Shown: one piece after another, positions 35,937 to 43,515 of the stretch
Numbering within the stretch: position 1 is the first letter of the stretch
Layout of the letters: each line of letters begins with the position of its first letter
Source: Streptococcus sp. HMSC074B11
GTDB lineage: Bacteria > Bacillota > Bacilli > Lactobacillales > Streptococcaceae
Assembly (NCBI RefSeq): GCF_001808705.1
Contig: NZ_KV794225.1
Location: forward strand, 1-46,740
Direction: 5' to 3'
DNA: 46,740 bases
Made by a program: the position numbers and the translations under genes
The notes under the pieces: generated by a model
Databases searched by the model: none
Seen by the model: only the letters and a program-made list of their open reading frames with translations
What the model was told of the DNA's origin: nothing

Positions 35937-36753
35937 CTAACTTTTCTCCTGTTAATCTGATAAAGATCTCTTCTAAAGTTGGCTCACAAGAGTGAACGAC
36001 CATCAAATCTGTCGTGTCTAAATGCGGCAATTCTTCAAACAGAACTATTTGTTCTCTTCCATTTTTATAACCTACACGTACTTTCTTATCCACATGGTAT
36101 TTTTGAATAATCTCTTGTGGACTTCCATACTCTATTAAATTACCCTTATTTAAAAGAGATAAGCGATCACAAAGCAAAGTTGCTTCATTCATATCATGCG
36201 TGGTCAGAAAGATAGTTGTCCCAGCTTGCTTTAATTCTTGAAGTAGGGTATGAATCATCTTAGATGTTGTAGGATCTAGCCCACTGGTTGGCTCATCTAG
36301 AAAGAGAATCTTAGGAGCATTAAGAAGGGCACGAGCCAAGAACATTCGTTGTTTCATTCCTGTAGACAGTTTTTCTGCGATAACATCTTTAGCATCTACC
36401 AAACCAACCTGTTGGAGCACCTGATCTACTCTATCTGACTTGAGACCATATAACTTAGCATAGATGAGAAGATTTTTATAAAGACTCATCTTTTCATAAA
36501 AACCACTGCCATCACTAACAATACCAATTTGTTCCAAATCATTTGAGGTTAAATCCTGAGAATTCTTGCCTAACAAAACTGTTTTACCTTGATCTGCAGC
36601 CAACTGACCTGTTAAGACATTGATCATGGTTGTTTTACCTGAGCCAGAAGGACCAAGAAAACCAAAGATTTCACCCTCCTTAATCTCAAAAGAAATCTGA
36701 TGAAGAGCTTTTTTGCTCCCAAAACTTTTGCTTACATTTTCAACACGTATCAT
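35929..36753 (-). CDS. ABC transporter ATP-binding protein
   Basis: The 274-residue ATPase has Walker A GPSGSGKTTMIN (residues 34-45), a variant signature LSTGMKQRMFLARAL (about residue 133, T in place of the second G-rich position), Walker B KILFLDEPTSGLDP and the H-loop TTHDMNEA. A C-terminal 60-residue extension follows. It belongs to the drug/peptide exporter class (CcmA/NatA-like) and pairs with the downstream ABC-2 permease. Confidence 0.93.
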   Translation of the reverse strand: MIRVENVSKSFGSKKALHQISFEIKEGEIFGFLGPSGSGKTTMINVLTGQLAADQGKTVLLGKNSQDLTSNDLEQIGIVSDGSGFYEKMSLYKNLLIYAKLYGLKSDRVDQVLQQVGLVDAKDVIAEKLSTGMKQRMFLARALLNAPKILFLDEPTSGLDPTTSKMIHTLLQELKQAGTTIFLTTHDMNEATLLCDRLSLLNKGNLIEYGSPQEIIQKYHVDKKVRVGYKNGREQIVLFEELPHLDTTDLMVVHSCEPTLEEIFIRLTGEKLDV

Positions 36754-36763
36754 AGAAACTCCT

Positions 36764-37501
36764 TTATTTAAAATAACGTTTCACCATAGGTAACTGCATC
36801 ACATTGATATAAATATGGATTGCTCCGACAAGCAAGAAGGCTAGTAACTGAATCTCTCCTGTCAGTAAAGAAAAGAGAGCAATCAGAAAGTACAAAGCTG
36901 GCAAGACATACTGATGTAATTGGAATAAAATCCGAAAACTCTGTTCCAAATTAGCCTGGCGCTCCCCTTCATCGTAAGAATTGACATAATCTAAGATATC
37001 CTTTGGCATAGAGAAAAATACCATATCAAACTGACGCACAATCGCAATGGTTTTATAAAAATATTTTTGAGCATTAAAAATCAACACTAATCCCAAAAAA
37101 GAAAGAGATAAGGTTAGATTGCTTCTATTTAGTATAACCACTTCACTTGCTGAAATGAAGAGAGCCAATAAAATCGCTACGTTTGTAATATTAAAAGCAA
37201 TGTTACCAAACTCAAGATTCCGGTACATTTGCACATAATAGGTTTCATTCAGGTCATCATCCATATCCTCTTGATACAAGGAATGAAATTTTCTGCTTTT
37301 CTTTAAGAAATTGAACGTCAAAAGAATGCTAATGAAACCTAACAGTAAACAAATAGTTGATATCCAGGGTATCAAGACTTTTACATCTAAAATAACTTCG
37401 TAGGATTCGGCACCGGCCTTAAACATCCCTACAAACATGCCCAAGAAACCTCCAAAGACAACAGCTGCTAAAAATAATAATAATCCACGTTTCTTTTCCA
37501 T
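36764..37501 (-). CDS. DUF3169-like membrane protein
   Basis: The 245-residue protein has six predicted membrane helices (about residues 7-25, 43-65, 98-115, 125-145, 195-212, 217-235) with a conserved-looking cytosolic loop (KSRKFHSLYQEDMDDDLNET). The pattern fits DUF3169, from memory; members are often found beside an XRE regulator and an ABC transporter. The function is unknown. It sits 10 bases before the ATPase gene. Confidence 0.75.
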   Translation of the reverse strand: MEKKRGLLLFLAAVVFGGFLGMFVGMFKAGAESYEVILDVKVLIPWISTICLLLGFISILLTFNFLKKSRKFHSLYQEDMDDDLNETYYVQMYRNLEFGNIAFNITNVAILLALFISASEVVILNRSNLTLSLSFLGLVLIFNAQKYFYKTIAIVRQFDMVFFSMPKDILDYVNSYDEGERQANLEQSFRILFQLHQYVLPALYFLIALFSLLTGEIQLLAFLLVGAIHIYINVMQLPMVKRYFK

Positions 37502-37515
37502 CTTTTAACCTCTTT

Positions 37516-37866
37516 CTAAAACAATCCAGCCAACCACTGACCAAAGGCTTTACCTGATTCAAAAATAGCGGTCAAGCCTTCTGTTCCAAGTGACACCAAA
37601 ATCAAACAAACAGCAAGTAAGAGAATAGCTTGGTTTCTAGCTTTTTTTGCTCCATCCCCCAGGGGCTCATCCCCAAGCCAACCTGCTAGATAAGCATAGA
37701 GGGTCACTGTTATAATCCCCATCTCCGTCGAAGAGAGAAACAAGAAGAGCGTCACCAAACGAACGATGTTGGTTTGGATGTTAAAATAATTTCCTAAACC
37801 TGCACAAACACCTGCAAGTGCTTTGTCTTCAGTATCTACTTGAAAACCTGCTAAAAACTCTTTCAT
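37516..37866 (-). CDS. PspC domain protein
   Basis: The 116-residue protein has the PspC domain (DKALAGVCAGLGNYFNIQTN, about residues 13-32, then a membrane helix VRLVTLFLFLSSTEMGIITV) and a second helix at about residues 80-97. PspC proteins act in envelope stress signalling, here perhaps on the regulator or ABC transporter of the same operon; that is inference. The start overlaps the previous gene by 4 bases. Confidence 0.85.
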   Translation of the reverse strand: MKEFLAGFQVDTEDKALAGVCAGLGNYFNIQTNIVRLVTLFLFLSSTEMGIITVTLYAYLAGWLGDEPLGDGAKKARNQAILLLAVCLILVSLGTEGLTAIFESGKAFGQWLAGLF

Positions 37867-38069
37867 AACTTTTCTCCTTTTACGAGCTCTTTAAACTTTA
37901 TTTTTTTCTCTACCCATCTAAAGACTAATAGTAGCACTAAATTTATCCAGAAGAGATATTTACTTTCAACGACAGTAAACCAACCAAATAAGGTTCCAAT
38001 CATAGCCAAAAGATTAACGATAAACACAACTATACATAGATAATAAATCACTTTATACTTGTTCATCAC
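37863..38069 (-). CDS. Small two-helix membrane protein
   Basis: The 68-residue protein has two hydrophobic helices (about residues 7-28 and 38-54) and a basic C-terminus (RWVEKKIKFKELVKGEKL). It overlaps both neighbours by 4 bases (ATGA-type junctions), which supports it as a real gene coupled between the XRE regulator and PspC. No family is recognised. Confidence 0.75.
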   Translation of the reverse strand: MMNKYKVIYYLCIVVFIVNLLAMIGTLFGWFTVVESKYLFWINLVLLLVFRWVEKKIKFKELVKGEKL

Positions 38070-38272
38070 TCATCCTCCTCCAAGCGAAAGACTGACTCGA
38101 CTGGCTCATGGAATATCTGAGCAATCTTCAGGGCAATGACGATAGATGGCGTGTACTCATCTCGCTCCAGTAGACTAATGGTCTGCCTGGACACGCCTGC
38201 TAGCTTGGCCAGTTCAGTTTGATTAAGGCCATCGCGAGCCCGAAGCTCTTTTAGACGATTTTTTAGTTGCAT
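38066..38272 (-). CDS. XRE family transcriptional regulator (small, Cro-like)
   Basis: The 68-residue protein is almost entirely a helix-turn-helix domain (LRARDGLNQTELAKLAGVSR, then QTISLLERDEYTPSIVIALK), with a short acidic tail. This is the YgzD/YvaO-type minimal regulator often paired with a small membrane protein. The ATG at 38272 is preferred over a GTG three codons earlier, because AGTAGG is placed eight bases before the ATG. It probably controls its own operon, with the palindrome at 38651-38678 as the candidate operator. Confidence 0.88.
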   Translation of the reverse strand: MQLKNRLKELRARDGLNQTELAKLAGVSRQTISLLERDEYTPSIVIALKIAQIFHEPVESVFRLEEDE

Positions 38273-38281
38273 GTCACACAC

Positions 38282-38596
38282 CTACTTTCCGTCAAATTCA
38301 ACGGTTTGGATATCCTCAATGCGTTGTAGTTTGAATTTTTCTTTTCCTTTTTTATTTACACGGCGTAGCTTGACCCACTCCTCATCAACATCTACAACTT
38401 CCCAATTGTCTGTCCCAAAAACTTGTCCAAAGATTGTTGGTTTTTTCCCAATCAATTCTTTTAATAATCTTGACATTTCTTTATTTCCTTTCTGTTTTTG
38501 CTCAATTCTTTTGATTTTATTCTCTAGTTTCTTGACCCTTTGGGTATGATAGAGATAAAACATAAACACAAGAGGTACAAATCCTAATGCCCACAT
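38282..38596 (-). CDS. Membrane-anchored coiled-coil protein, first gene of the stress-like operon
   Basis: The 104-residue protein has an N-terminal membrane helix (MWALGFVPLVFMFYLY), a lysine/glutamate coiled coil (RVKKLENKIKRIEQKQKGNK), and a small beta-rich domain (WEVVDVDEEWVKLRRVNKKG, then KFKLQRIEDIQTVEF). The start at 38596 has AAAGGAGAAAGGA upstream and lies after the -10 box at 38633-38638; the longer frame to 38695 runs through the promoter and was rejected. The function is unknown. Its stop overlaps the leader of the XRE gene. Confidence 0.8.
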   Translation of the reverse strand: MWALGFVPLVFMFYLYHTQRVKKLENKIKRIEQKQKGNKEMSRLLKELIGKKPTIFGQVFGTDNWEVVDVDEEWVKLRRVNKKGKEKFKLQRIEDIQTVEFDGK

Positions 38597-38632
38597 AATT
38601 GTTCCTTTCTCCTTTTCTCTTAACTTGATTAT

Positions 38633-38661
38633 ATTGTAACACATCTTTTTCTTTTTGACAA
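38633..38661 (-). promoter_or_regulatory. Promoter of the XRE-PspC-ABC operon
   Basis: Minus strand TTGTCA (38656-38661), 17-base spacer, TACAAT (38633-38638). The -35 box is inside the palindrome 38651-38678. Confidence 0.75.
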
Positions 38662-38678
38662 GCATATTTGTCAAAAAG
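38651..38678. promoter_or_regulatory. 28-bp perfect inverted repeat over the -35 box (candidate operator)
   Basis: CTTTTTGACAA, 6-base centre GCATAT, TTGTCAAAAAG: 11-bp arms without mismatch. There is no T run after it, so it is not a terminator. Its position fits repression by the XRE protein of the operon. Confidence 0.7.
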
Positions 38679-38706
38679 TTTATGATTTTTGTCATTTTGC
38701 AAAAGA

Positions 38707-38735
38707 AAACGGTCAGGAGTAAGATCCTGACCAGT
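38707..38735 (-). terminator. Intrinsic terminator after hisS (beyond the BOX element)
   Basis: Minus strand GGTCAGGA, 6-base loop, TCCTGACC, then GTTTTCTTTT. Confidence 0.7.
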
Positions 38736-38746
38736 TTATCTGTTAT

Positions 38747-38854
38747 TAATACTCTTCGAAAATCAAATTCAAACCACGTCAGCGTCGCCTTACCGTACTC
38801 AAGTACAGTCTGCGGCTAGCTTCCTAGTTTGCTCTTTGATTTTCATTGAGTATA
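38747..38854 (-). repeat. BOX repeat element 2 (fused to the 3' end of hisS)
   Basis: On the minus strand it starts TATACTCAATGAAAATCAAA and ends TTTTCGAAGAGTATTA, with the BOX core CGGTAAGGCGACGCTGACG between. The first 12 bases provide the hisS codons Tyr-Thr-Gln and the TGA stop. No boxB unit is present. Confidence 0.92.
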
Positions 38855-40132
38855 AAATCCTAATTTTGCAAAGATTTCTGAGAAGTTTTGGCTGATATCA
38901 CCAAGCGAAACTTGAACTTCTTCTCGAGTTTGGTTGTTCTTGACTGTCACTTGTCCGCTTTCGACTTCGCTCTCTCCAAGAGTGATAAGAGTCTTAGCAG
39001 CAAAAACATCGGCTGACTTGAATTGCGCTTTGAGTTTACGGTTGAGGTAATCACGCTCTGCTTTGAAACCTTGTAGGCGAAGAGCTTGTACCAACTCCAA
39101 GGCTTTAAGATTTGCTCCTTCACCGAGAACGGCGATATAGACGTCTAGGGCGTTTTCGATAGGGAGAGACACACCTTGCTTTTCAAGGATGAGAAGCAGA
39201 CGCTCAACACCAAGTCCAAAACCAAATCCAGCAGTCTCAGGACCACCAAAGTAAGCAACCAAGCCATCATAGCGACCACCTGCACAAACTGTCAAGTCAT
39301 TGCCCTCAATCTCTGTGATAAACTCAAAGATGGTGTGGTTGTAGTAGTCCAGACCACGTACCATATTGGTATCGATGATATAGGCTACTCCGAGATTTTC
39401 CAACATCTGACGAACAGCATCAAAGTGAGCTTGGCTTTCTGCATCCAGATAATCCAAGATAGATGGTGCATTCTCTACTGCCACCTTGTCTTCTTTTTCC
39501 TTAGAGTCCAAGACACGGAGAGGATTTTCCTCCAAGCGACGTTGGCTATCCTTAGACAAGGTCTCCTTGAGCGGTGTTAAGTAGTCAATCAAGGCTTGAC
39601 GGTAGGCCGCACGGCTTTCAGGATTTCCAAGAGTGTTGAGGTGTAGTTTGACACCTTGAATTCCGATTGCTTTCAAGAAGTGGGCTGCCATAGCGATCGT
39701 TTCTACATCGGTAGCTGGATTGCTAGAGCCAAAGCACTCCACACCAATCTGGTGGAATTGGCGCAAACGACCTGCTTGTGGGCGCTCATAGCGGAACATA
39801 GGTCCCATGTAGTAGAACTTGCTTGGTTTTTGAACTTCTGGTGCAAAGAGTTTGTTTTCCACATAAGAACGAACGACTGGAGCAGTTCCTTCTGGACGGA
39901 GGGTAATATGACGATCTCCCTTGTCGTAAAAATCGTACATTTCCTTGGTTACAATATCAGTTGTATCTCCCACAGAACGACTGATGACTTCGTAGTGCTC
40001 AAATATTGGGGTACGTACTTCTGCGTAGTTGTAGCGTTTGAAAATTTCACGCGCAAAGCCTTCAACGTACTGCCATTTGGCAGACTCAGCAGGTAAAATA
40101 TCCTGCGTTCCTTTTGGTTTTTGTAATTTCAT
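38843..40132 (-). CDS. hisS: Histidyl-tRNA synthetase
   Basis: The 429-residue class II synthetase begins [17 protein letters not shown]. It shows motif 2 ([20 protein letters not shown], about residue 113), the histidine motifs [14 protein letters not shown] (about residue 259) and [10 protein letters not shown], motif 3 ([15 protein letters not shown]) and the C-terminal anticodon-binding domain. It charges tRNA-His. Its last three codons and stop (YTQ, TGA) come from the BOX 2 sequence. The promoter is an extended -10 of the TGG-TAAAAT form near 40160-40170, matching that of aspS. Confidence 0.97.
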   Translation of the reverse strand: MKLQKPKGTQDILPAESAKWQYVEGFAREIFKRYNYAEVRTPIFEHYEVISRSVGDTTDIVTKEMYDFYDKGDRHITLRPEGTAPVVRSYVENKLFAPEVQKPSKFYYMGPMFRYERPQAGRLRQFHQIGVECFGSSNPATDVETIAMAAHFLKAIGIQGVKLHLNTLGNPESRAAYRQALIDYLTPLKETLSKDSQRRLEENPLRVLDSKEKEDKVAVENAPSILDYLDAESQAHFDAVRQMLENLGVAYIIDTNMVRGLDYYNHTIFEFITEIEGNDLTVCAGGRYDGLVAYFGGPETAGFGFGLGVERLLLILEKQGVSLPIENALDVYIAVLGEGANLKALELVQALRLQGFKAERDYLNRKLKAQFKSADVFAAKTLITLGESEVESGQVTVKNNQTREEVQVSLGDISQNFSEIFAKLGFYTQ

Positions 40133-40212
40133 AGGGAATCCTCTTTATAACTTAATAGTCCTATTTTACCATAAATGAGAAGATTGGGACAGTGTGAAAA
40201 GAAGACTAACAC

Positions 40213-41460
40213 CTAAATTTCATTTTTGAGATTAAGACTAGCTAGGAGAATCGCAAGCAAAGAAAGACCAACAAACAGAGCCCATGTTAACTGTATATCC
40301 CATACTGCCACCAGTGAAAAACAGGCCGTCCCCACTGGTATAGATAGAGTAAACAACAAACCTAAAAAATTACTGGTACGAGAGAGAACCTCTGGAGCAA
40401 GATTTTTCATGAGCAGAGCACTAATCTTTGGAGAAATTTTCCCAGAAACATACATGGTAAAAAAGACGAAAAGCATCCCTAGCAAGACTTGGTTTAACAA
40501 ATTAGATAGACCAACTAGACTGGCTCCTAATGTAACCCACATCATCAATCTAGGCAGAGATTGCTTCCCAAAATAATCATTGCCAGTAAGGCTACTGATG
40601 ATAACTGCTAATAAGGTAATCAATTGTAAGATAAACAATGCATCCTTGTAGGAAAAATTCAGTAAGGAATGATTTAAAAGGAAGATGTTATAGATACCAC
40701 CTAAGGCACCACCCAAAGCATTGATAATCAAGATAGCAAAGAGCATAAAACCAAAGTTTTTATGTCCACTTTTAAGAAAAACGAGACGTAAGTTTCGGTA
40801 AATCGTTAAAAATTGATCTTTGATAGAAAGTTTCTCATTTTTCAGTGATTTACTATCAACAAGTGGAGTTGATAAGCTTAATTCAGCCCTTCCTAAAAAG
40901 AGAATGAGAGCTGACACTAGGAAAAATATGGCATTGATTCCCGCTACGAGCGAAAAGTTCTGTGTTGACACCCCTAATAGCCAAACTCCAAAAGCTTGGC
41001 CGCCAATCGCAGAGATGTAGGTAATAAACTGAGAAAAGGAATAGCCCTCCATCAGATCTGACTCTGCTACCTTTTCTTTAACGAGAGGCATTCGCAAGCC
41101 ACCAGCAAAATCACTGGCTACATCACTAAGGACATTGATGAGGCAAAGGGTCGAAAAGGCAAAGAAACTAGCTTGCTGAACAACTAGGGCTGCTAGAAAA
41201 AATAAAACCGCCTGAAATAAACCGACATAGGTCATCCATTTGACCTTGTCCTTGGTATAGTCTGCCCGAATTCCCACAAAAACTGTAAAAAGAGTTGGAA
41301 GCATCATCACAACATTCGCCATGGCAACGGAAACAGAAGCCTCTGGTAAAGTCGAAGCGTAGACCACAAACACTAAATTAAAAATGGAAGCTCCAAAAGC
41401 ATTGAAAAATCGTGATAAGCTCAAAACTCTGTATGCTTGATTTCTTAGTAATAGTTTCAT
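40213..41460 (-). CDS. Major facilitator superfamily transporter
   Basis: The 415-residue protein has about twelve membrane helices and an MFS loop 2-3 motif in the degenerate form GIRADYTKDKVKW (about residue 72). It resembles the MFS drug-exporter-like group (MefA/ORF-type, MFS_1/MFS_3). The ATG at 41460 (AGAGGAA upstream) is preferred over one seven codons earlier. The substrate is unknown; macrolide or other drug efflux would be a guess. Upstream, -10 TATACT (extended) near 41500-41505 is followed by a short inverted repeat ACTAC...GTAGT. Confidence 0.85.
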   Translation of the reverse strand: MKLLLRNQAYRVLSLSRFFNAFGASIFNLVFVVYASTLPEASVSVAMANVVMMLPTLFTVFVGIRADYTKDKVKWMTYVGLFQAVLFFLAALVVQQASFFAFSTLCLINVLSDVASDFAGGLRMPLVKEKVAESDLMEGYSFSQFITYISAIGGQAFGVWLLGVSTQNFSLVAGINAIFFLVSALILFLGRAELSLSTPLVDSKSLKNEKLSIKDQFLTIYRNLRLVFLKSGHKNFGFMLFAILIINALGGALGGIYNIFLLNHSLLNFSYKDALFILQLITLLAVIISSLTGNDYFGKQSLPRLMMWVTLGASLVGLSNLLNQVLLGMLFVFFTMYVSGKISPKISALLMKNLAPEVLSRTSNFLGLLFTLSIPVGTACFSLVAVWDIQLTWALFVGLSLLAILLASLNLKNEI

Positions 41461-41649
41461 ATAGATTCCTCTCTTTCTCATATACTACTTTTATGGTAGT
41501 TCTAGTATAGCATCAAGAATCCCTCGAGAAGACATTTTTGAATATATGCAACAGACTAAACTGATAACGAAAACGCTAGAATTTGTCTAATGCTAATAAG
41601 TATCTTCACAGTCCTATCGTTTCAAGTTATTTTATCTAGTTGCAGATAT

Positions 41650-42501
41650 TCAACACTTCATGGCGCTTCTATAATAGTCAGCAGATCTGCTACAACCAAT
41701 CATCTCAAAAATACGAATAGCATCCTCCATCTTTCTCTGCCCTTCCTCTACTCTTCCTTGCTTACTATCAAGCAAACCTTCTGCCCAGAGGTAGACTATT
41801 CGAAAATAGGTTTCATTTTCTTCAAAGAAGTTCTTTTCAATGTGTTTTTTAAAATAGAGGGCATTGGTAAAATCATCAATTTCAATACAGGCCATAAAAG
41901 CATTGAGGAGCAAGGTATGCATTATATTTCGATTTTTCCCAACTCCTTGCAAGAAATCTGACTTCCGCAACATTTCTCGAGTGTACTTTGTCAAAAGCTG
42001 GACTGATAAAAGAGGAGAGCAGGAAGAAAAGAACAACAGTTCATAGTGCCCCCAAATTTCGACAGAAAATAGATAATCATGTAGGACTCTTTCTTCCTCA
42101 GCGGTCAATGTAACCGTCTCATCAATAGCTTTCATATAGGATTTTATTAAAATCGCATTGAGAATGTGTTGTTGTCTATCTTTTGAAAAAGGAAGTTGTT
42201 GATATTCTCTCTGGTAGAGAGTGCGCAAGGATGTCAAATCTTGAGGGTCAATAGCCTCAACTATTCTGTTTCTAAATTCAGAATAGGCATCCTGATGAAA
42301 ACCTCTCGCCAAAAATAACAATTCTTCCATACTCGCATGAATATTCTCCAAAGCTGTGATTAACTTTGGAGCAGATATTTCACTCTGACCATTTTCAAAA
42401 CGCGACAATAAGGATGCTGAAAAGCGTCCACCTGTTGCTTTTCTCAAGGAAATTTTTCTTGATTCTCGTAGCTCTTTAAAAACTTTTCCTAAATTCTTCA
42501 T
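41650..42501 (-). CDS. Rgg/GadR/MutR family transcriptional regulator
   Basis: The 283-residue protein has an N-terminal helix-turn-helix (FKELRESRKISLRKATGGRF, then SASLLSRFENGQSEISAPKL, residues about 9-48) followed by a TPR-like all-helical regulatory domain. This is the Rgg plan of streptococci, where the C-terminal domain often binds short hydrophobic peptides. No clear SHP-type peptide gene was seen next to it. The divergent gene 42633-43205 is its likely target. Its own promoter is an extended -10 TGG-TAAAAT just upstream. Confidence 0.9.
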   Translation of the reverse strand: MKNLGKVFKELRESRKISLRKATGGRFSASLLSRFENGQSEISAPKLITALENIHASMEELLFLARGFHQDAYSEFRNRIVEAIDPQDLTSLRTLYQREYQQLPFSKDRQQHILNAILIKSYMKAIDETVTLTAEEERVLHDYLFSVEIWGHYELLFFSSCSPLLSVQLLTKYTREMLRKSDFLQGVGKNRNIMHTLLLNAFMACIEIDDFTNALYFKKHIEKNFFEENETYFRIVYLWAEGLLDSKQGRVEEGQRKMEDAIRIFEMIGCSRSADYYRSAMKC

Positions 42502-42556
42502 CCTCTTACCACTCGTCTTTTATTTTTTCCTATTTTACCACATTTCCTAATAAATA

Positions 42557-42602
42557 CTAGTTCCAAGCTAGCATTTACAATCTGAGCTAGGCATGATACA
42601 AT
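42557..42602 (+). promoter_or_regulatory. Promoter with CTAG repeats between rgg and the ECF S-component gene
   Basis: TTTACA (42574-42579), 17-base spacer, TACAAT (42597-42602). CTAG occurs at 42557, 42568 and 42587, the last two within direct repeats AGCTAG (42566-42571 and 42585-42590, 19 bases apart) that bracket the -35 box. This is a candidate Rgg operator. Confidence 0.6.
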
Positions 42603-42632
42603 GAATAACATCAGATATACGAAGGAGAACTT

Positions 42633-43205
42633 ATGAAAAAGAATATCTTGACAACCCTTGTAGCTGCTCTTGTCTACTTTCTCTGTATCGGAGTGGGGGT
42701 TCTACTAGGGAACCTTGTCGACCACACTGGAAATATGTTTTACGCCCCTGCCTTTTCTGCTCTTGTGGGTGGTAGCGTCTATATGATCCTTTTAGCAAAA
42801 GTGCCTCGTTTTGGAGCGATTACTACGATTGGACTTGTAATTTCTCTATTTTTCCTCGGGAGCAAGCATGGTGCTGGAGCCTTTCTGCCAGGAATTATCT
42901 GCGGTCTTGCAGCAGATGGCATCGCTCACCTAGGCCACTACAAAGATAAGGTCAAGAACCTTCTTTCCTTCCTAGTTTTTGCTTTTGGTACTACTGGTCC
43001 CATTCTACTCATGTGGTTGACCCCTCAAGCCTATATCGCAACTCTAGTCGCTCGTGGAAAATCTCAGGACTATATCGATCGCATTATGGTTGCACCGAAT
43101 CCTGCTAATATCCTCCTCTTTATCACAAGTGTTCTCATCGGCGCTTTGCTTGGCGCCTTGATCGGACAAAAACTTAGTAAAAAATTTGCAGATAAAATGT
43201 GTTAG
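42633..43205 (+). CDS. MptD family ECF transporter S component
   Basis: The 190-residue hydrophobic protein has five or six membrane helices and fits the MptD/Trep_Strep family of energy-coupling-factor S components (KNILTTLVAALVYFLCIGVG, then GAFLPGIICGLAADGIAHLG). Such proteins bind a small molecule and use an EcfAAT module for import. No A or T component lies beside it, so it must share one encoded elsewhere if it is active. AAGGAG precedes the ATG. It is divergent from rgg, which may regulate it. The ligand is unknown. Confidence 0.85.
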   Translation: MKKNILTTLVAALVYFLCIGVGVLLGNLVDHTGNMFYAPAFSALVGGSVYMILLAKVPRFGAITTIGLVISLFFLGSKHGAGAFLPGIICGLAADGIAHLGHYKDKVKNLLSFLVFAFGTTGPILLMWLTPQAYIATLVARGKSQDYIDRIMVAPNPANILLFITSVLIGALLGALIGQKLSKKFADKMC

Positions 43206-43276
43206 AAAAAGAGCTACTAAGCTCTAAGAAGGTAGACAAACCCTTTCGGTAATTAAAGAAGCTTGGTTACTACATC
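43206..43276. other. Short non-coding stretch after the ECF S-component gene
   Basis: There is a small hairpin AGAGCT-ACTA-AGCTCT at about 43209-43225 without a T run. No terminator of good quality was found directly after the gene. Confidence 0.35.
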
Positions 43277-43305
43277 TTGAAAACTCTTAGAAATGCAGAT
43301 ATAAT
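43277..43305 (+). promoter_or_regulatory. Orphan sigma-A promoter reading into BOX 3
   Basis: TTGAAA, 17-base spacer, TATAAT (43300-43305). The predicted start (about 43312) is the first base of the BOX element. No plus-strand gene follows before the terminators. Confidence 0.7.
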
Positions 43306-43311
43306 GCTATT

Positions 43312-43418
43312 TTTACTCAATGAAAATCAAAGAGCAAACTAGGAAGCTAGCCGCAGGCTGTACTTGAGTACGGCAATGTGATGTTGACGTGGTTTGAAGA
43401 GATTTTCGAAGAGTATTA
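43312..43418 (+). repeat. BOX repeat element 3
   Basis: TACTCAATGAAAATCAAAGA at the left, the core with TACTTGAGTACGGCAA and TTGACGTGGTTTGAAGAG, and GATTTTCGAAGAGTATTA at the right. No boxB unit. Same orientation as the promoter before it. Confidence 0.92.
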
Positions 43419-43450
43419 AGAGTTTTTTTATTTTCTCTAATAATAGAAAA

Positions 43451-43492
43451 AGATTGAAGAAAATTGTCCACAACGAACTTTTTCTTCAATCT
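43451..43492 (-). terminator. Intrinsic terminator of the M20-metNI operon
   Basis: AGATTGAAGAAAA (43451-43463) pairs perfectly with TTTTCTTCAATCT (43480-43492), a 13-bp stem, followed on the minus strand by TTTTTCT. Confidence 0.85.
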
Positions 43493-43493
43493 A

Positions 43494-43515
43494 AGAGCCA
43501 GCTGGCTCTTTTTTA
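43494..43515 (+). terminator. Plus-strand terminator facing metI
   Basis: AGAGCCAGCTGGCTCT palindrome followed by six T. It overlaps the metI stop codon region and would end plus-strand transcripts from the BOX promoter. Confidence 0.7.

Larger units (their letters stand above)
43312..43515 (+). ncRNA. Candidate BOX-containing small RNA
   Basis: This is predicted from the promoter at 43277-43305, the foldable BOX element, and the terminator at 43494-43515. It would be about 200 bases with no ORF of note. Expression has not been shown. Confidence 0.4.

Noticed and set aside
38597-38695. N-terminal extension of the coiled-coil membrane protein
   Set aside because: The extension spans the -35/-10 boxes and the palindrome; the internal ATG has a strong ribosome binding site.
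41590-41961. Plus-strand ORF starting MLISIFTVLSFQVILSS, considered as a hydrophobic signal peptide gene for Rgg
   Set aside because: It has no ribosome binding site and most of it lies antisense to rgg coding sequence, so it is probably a shadow frame.
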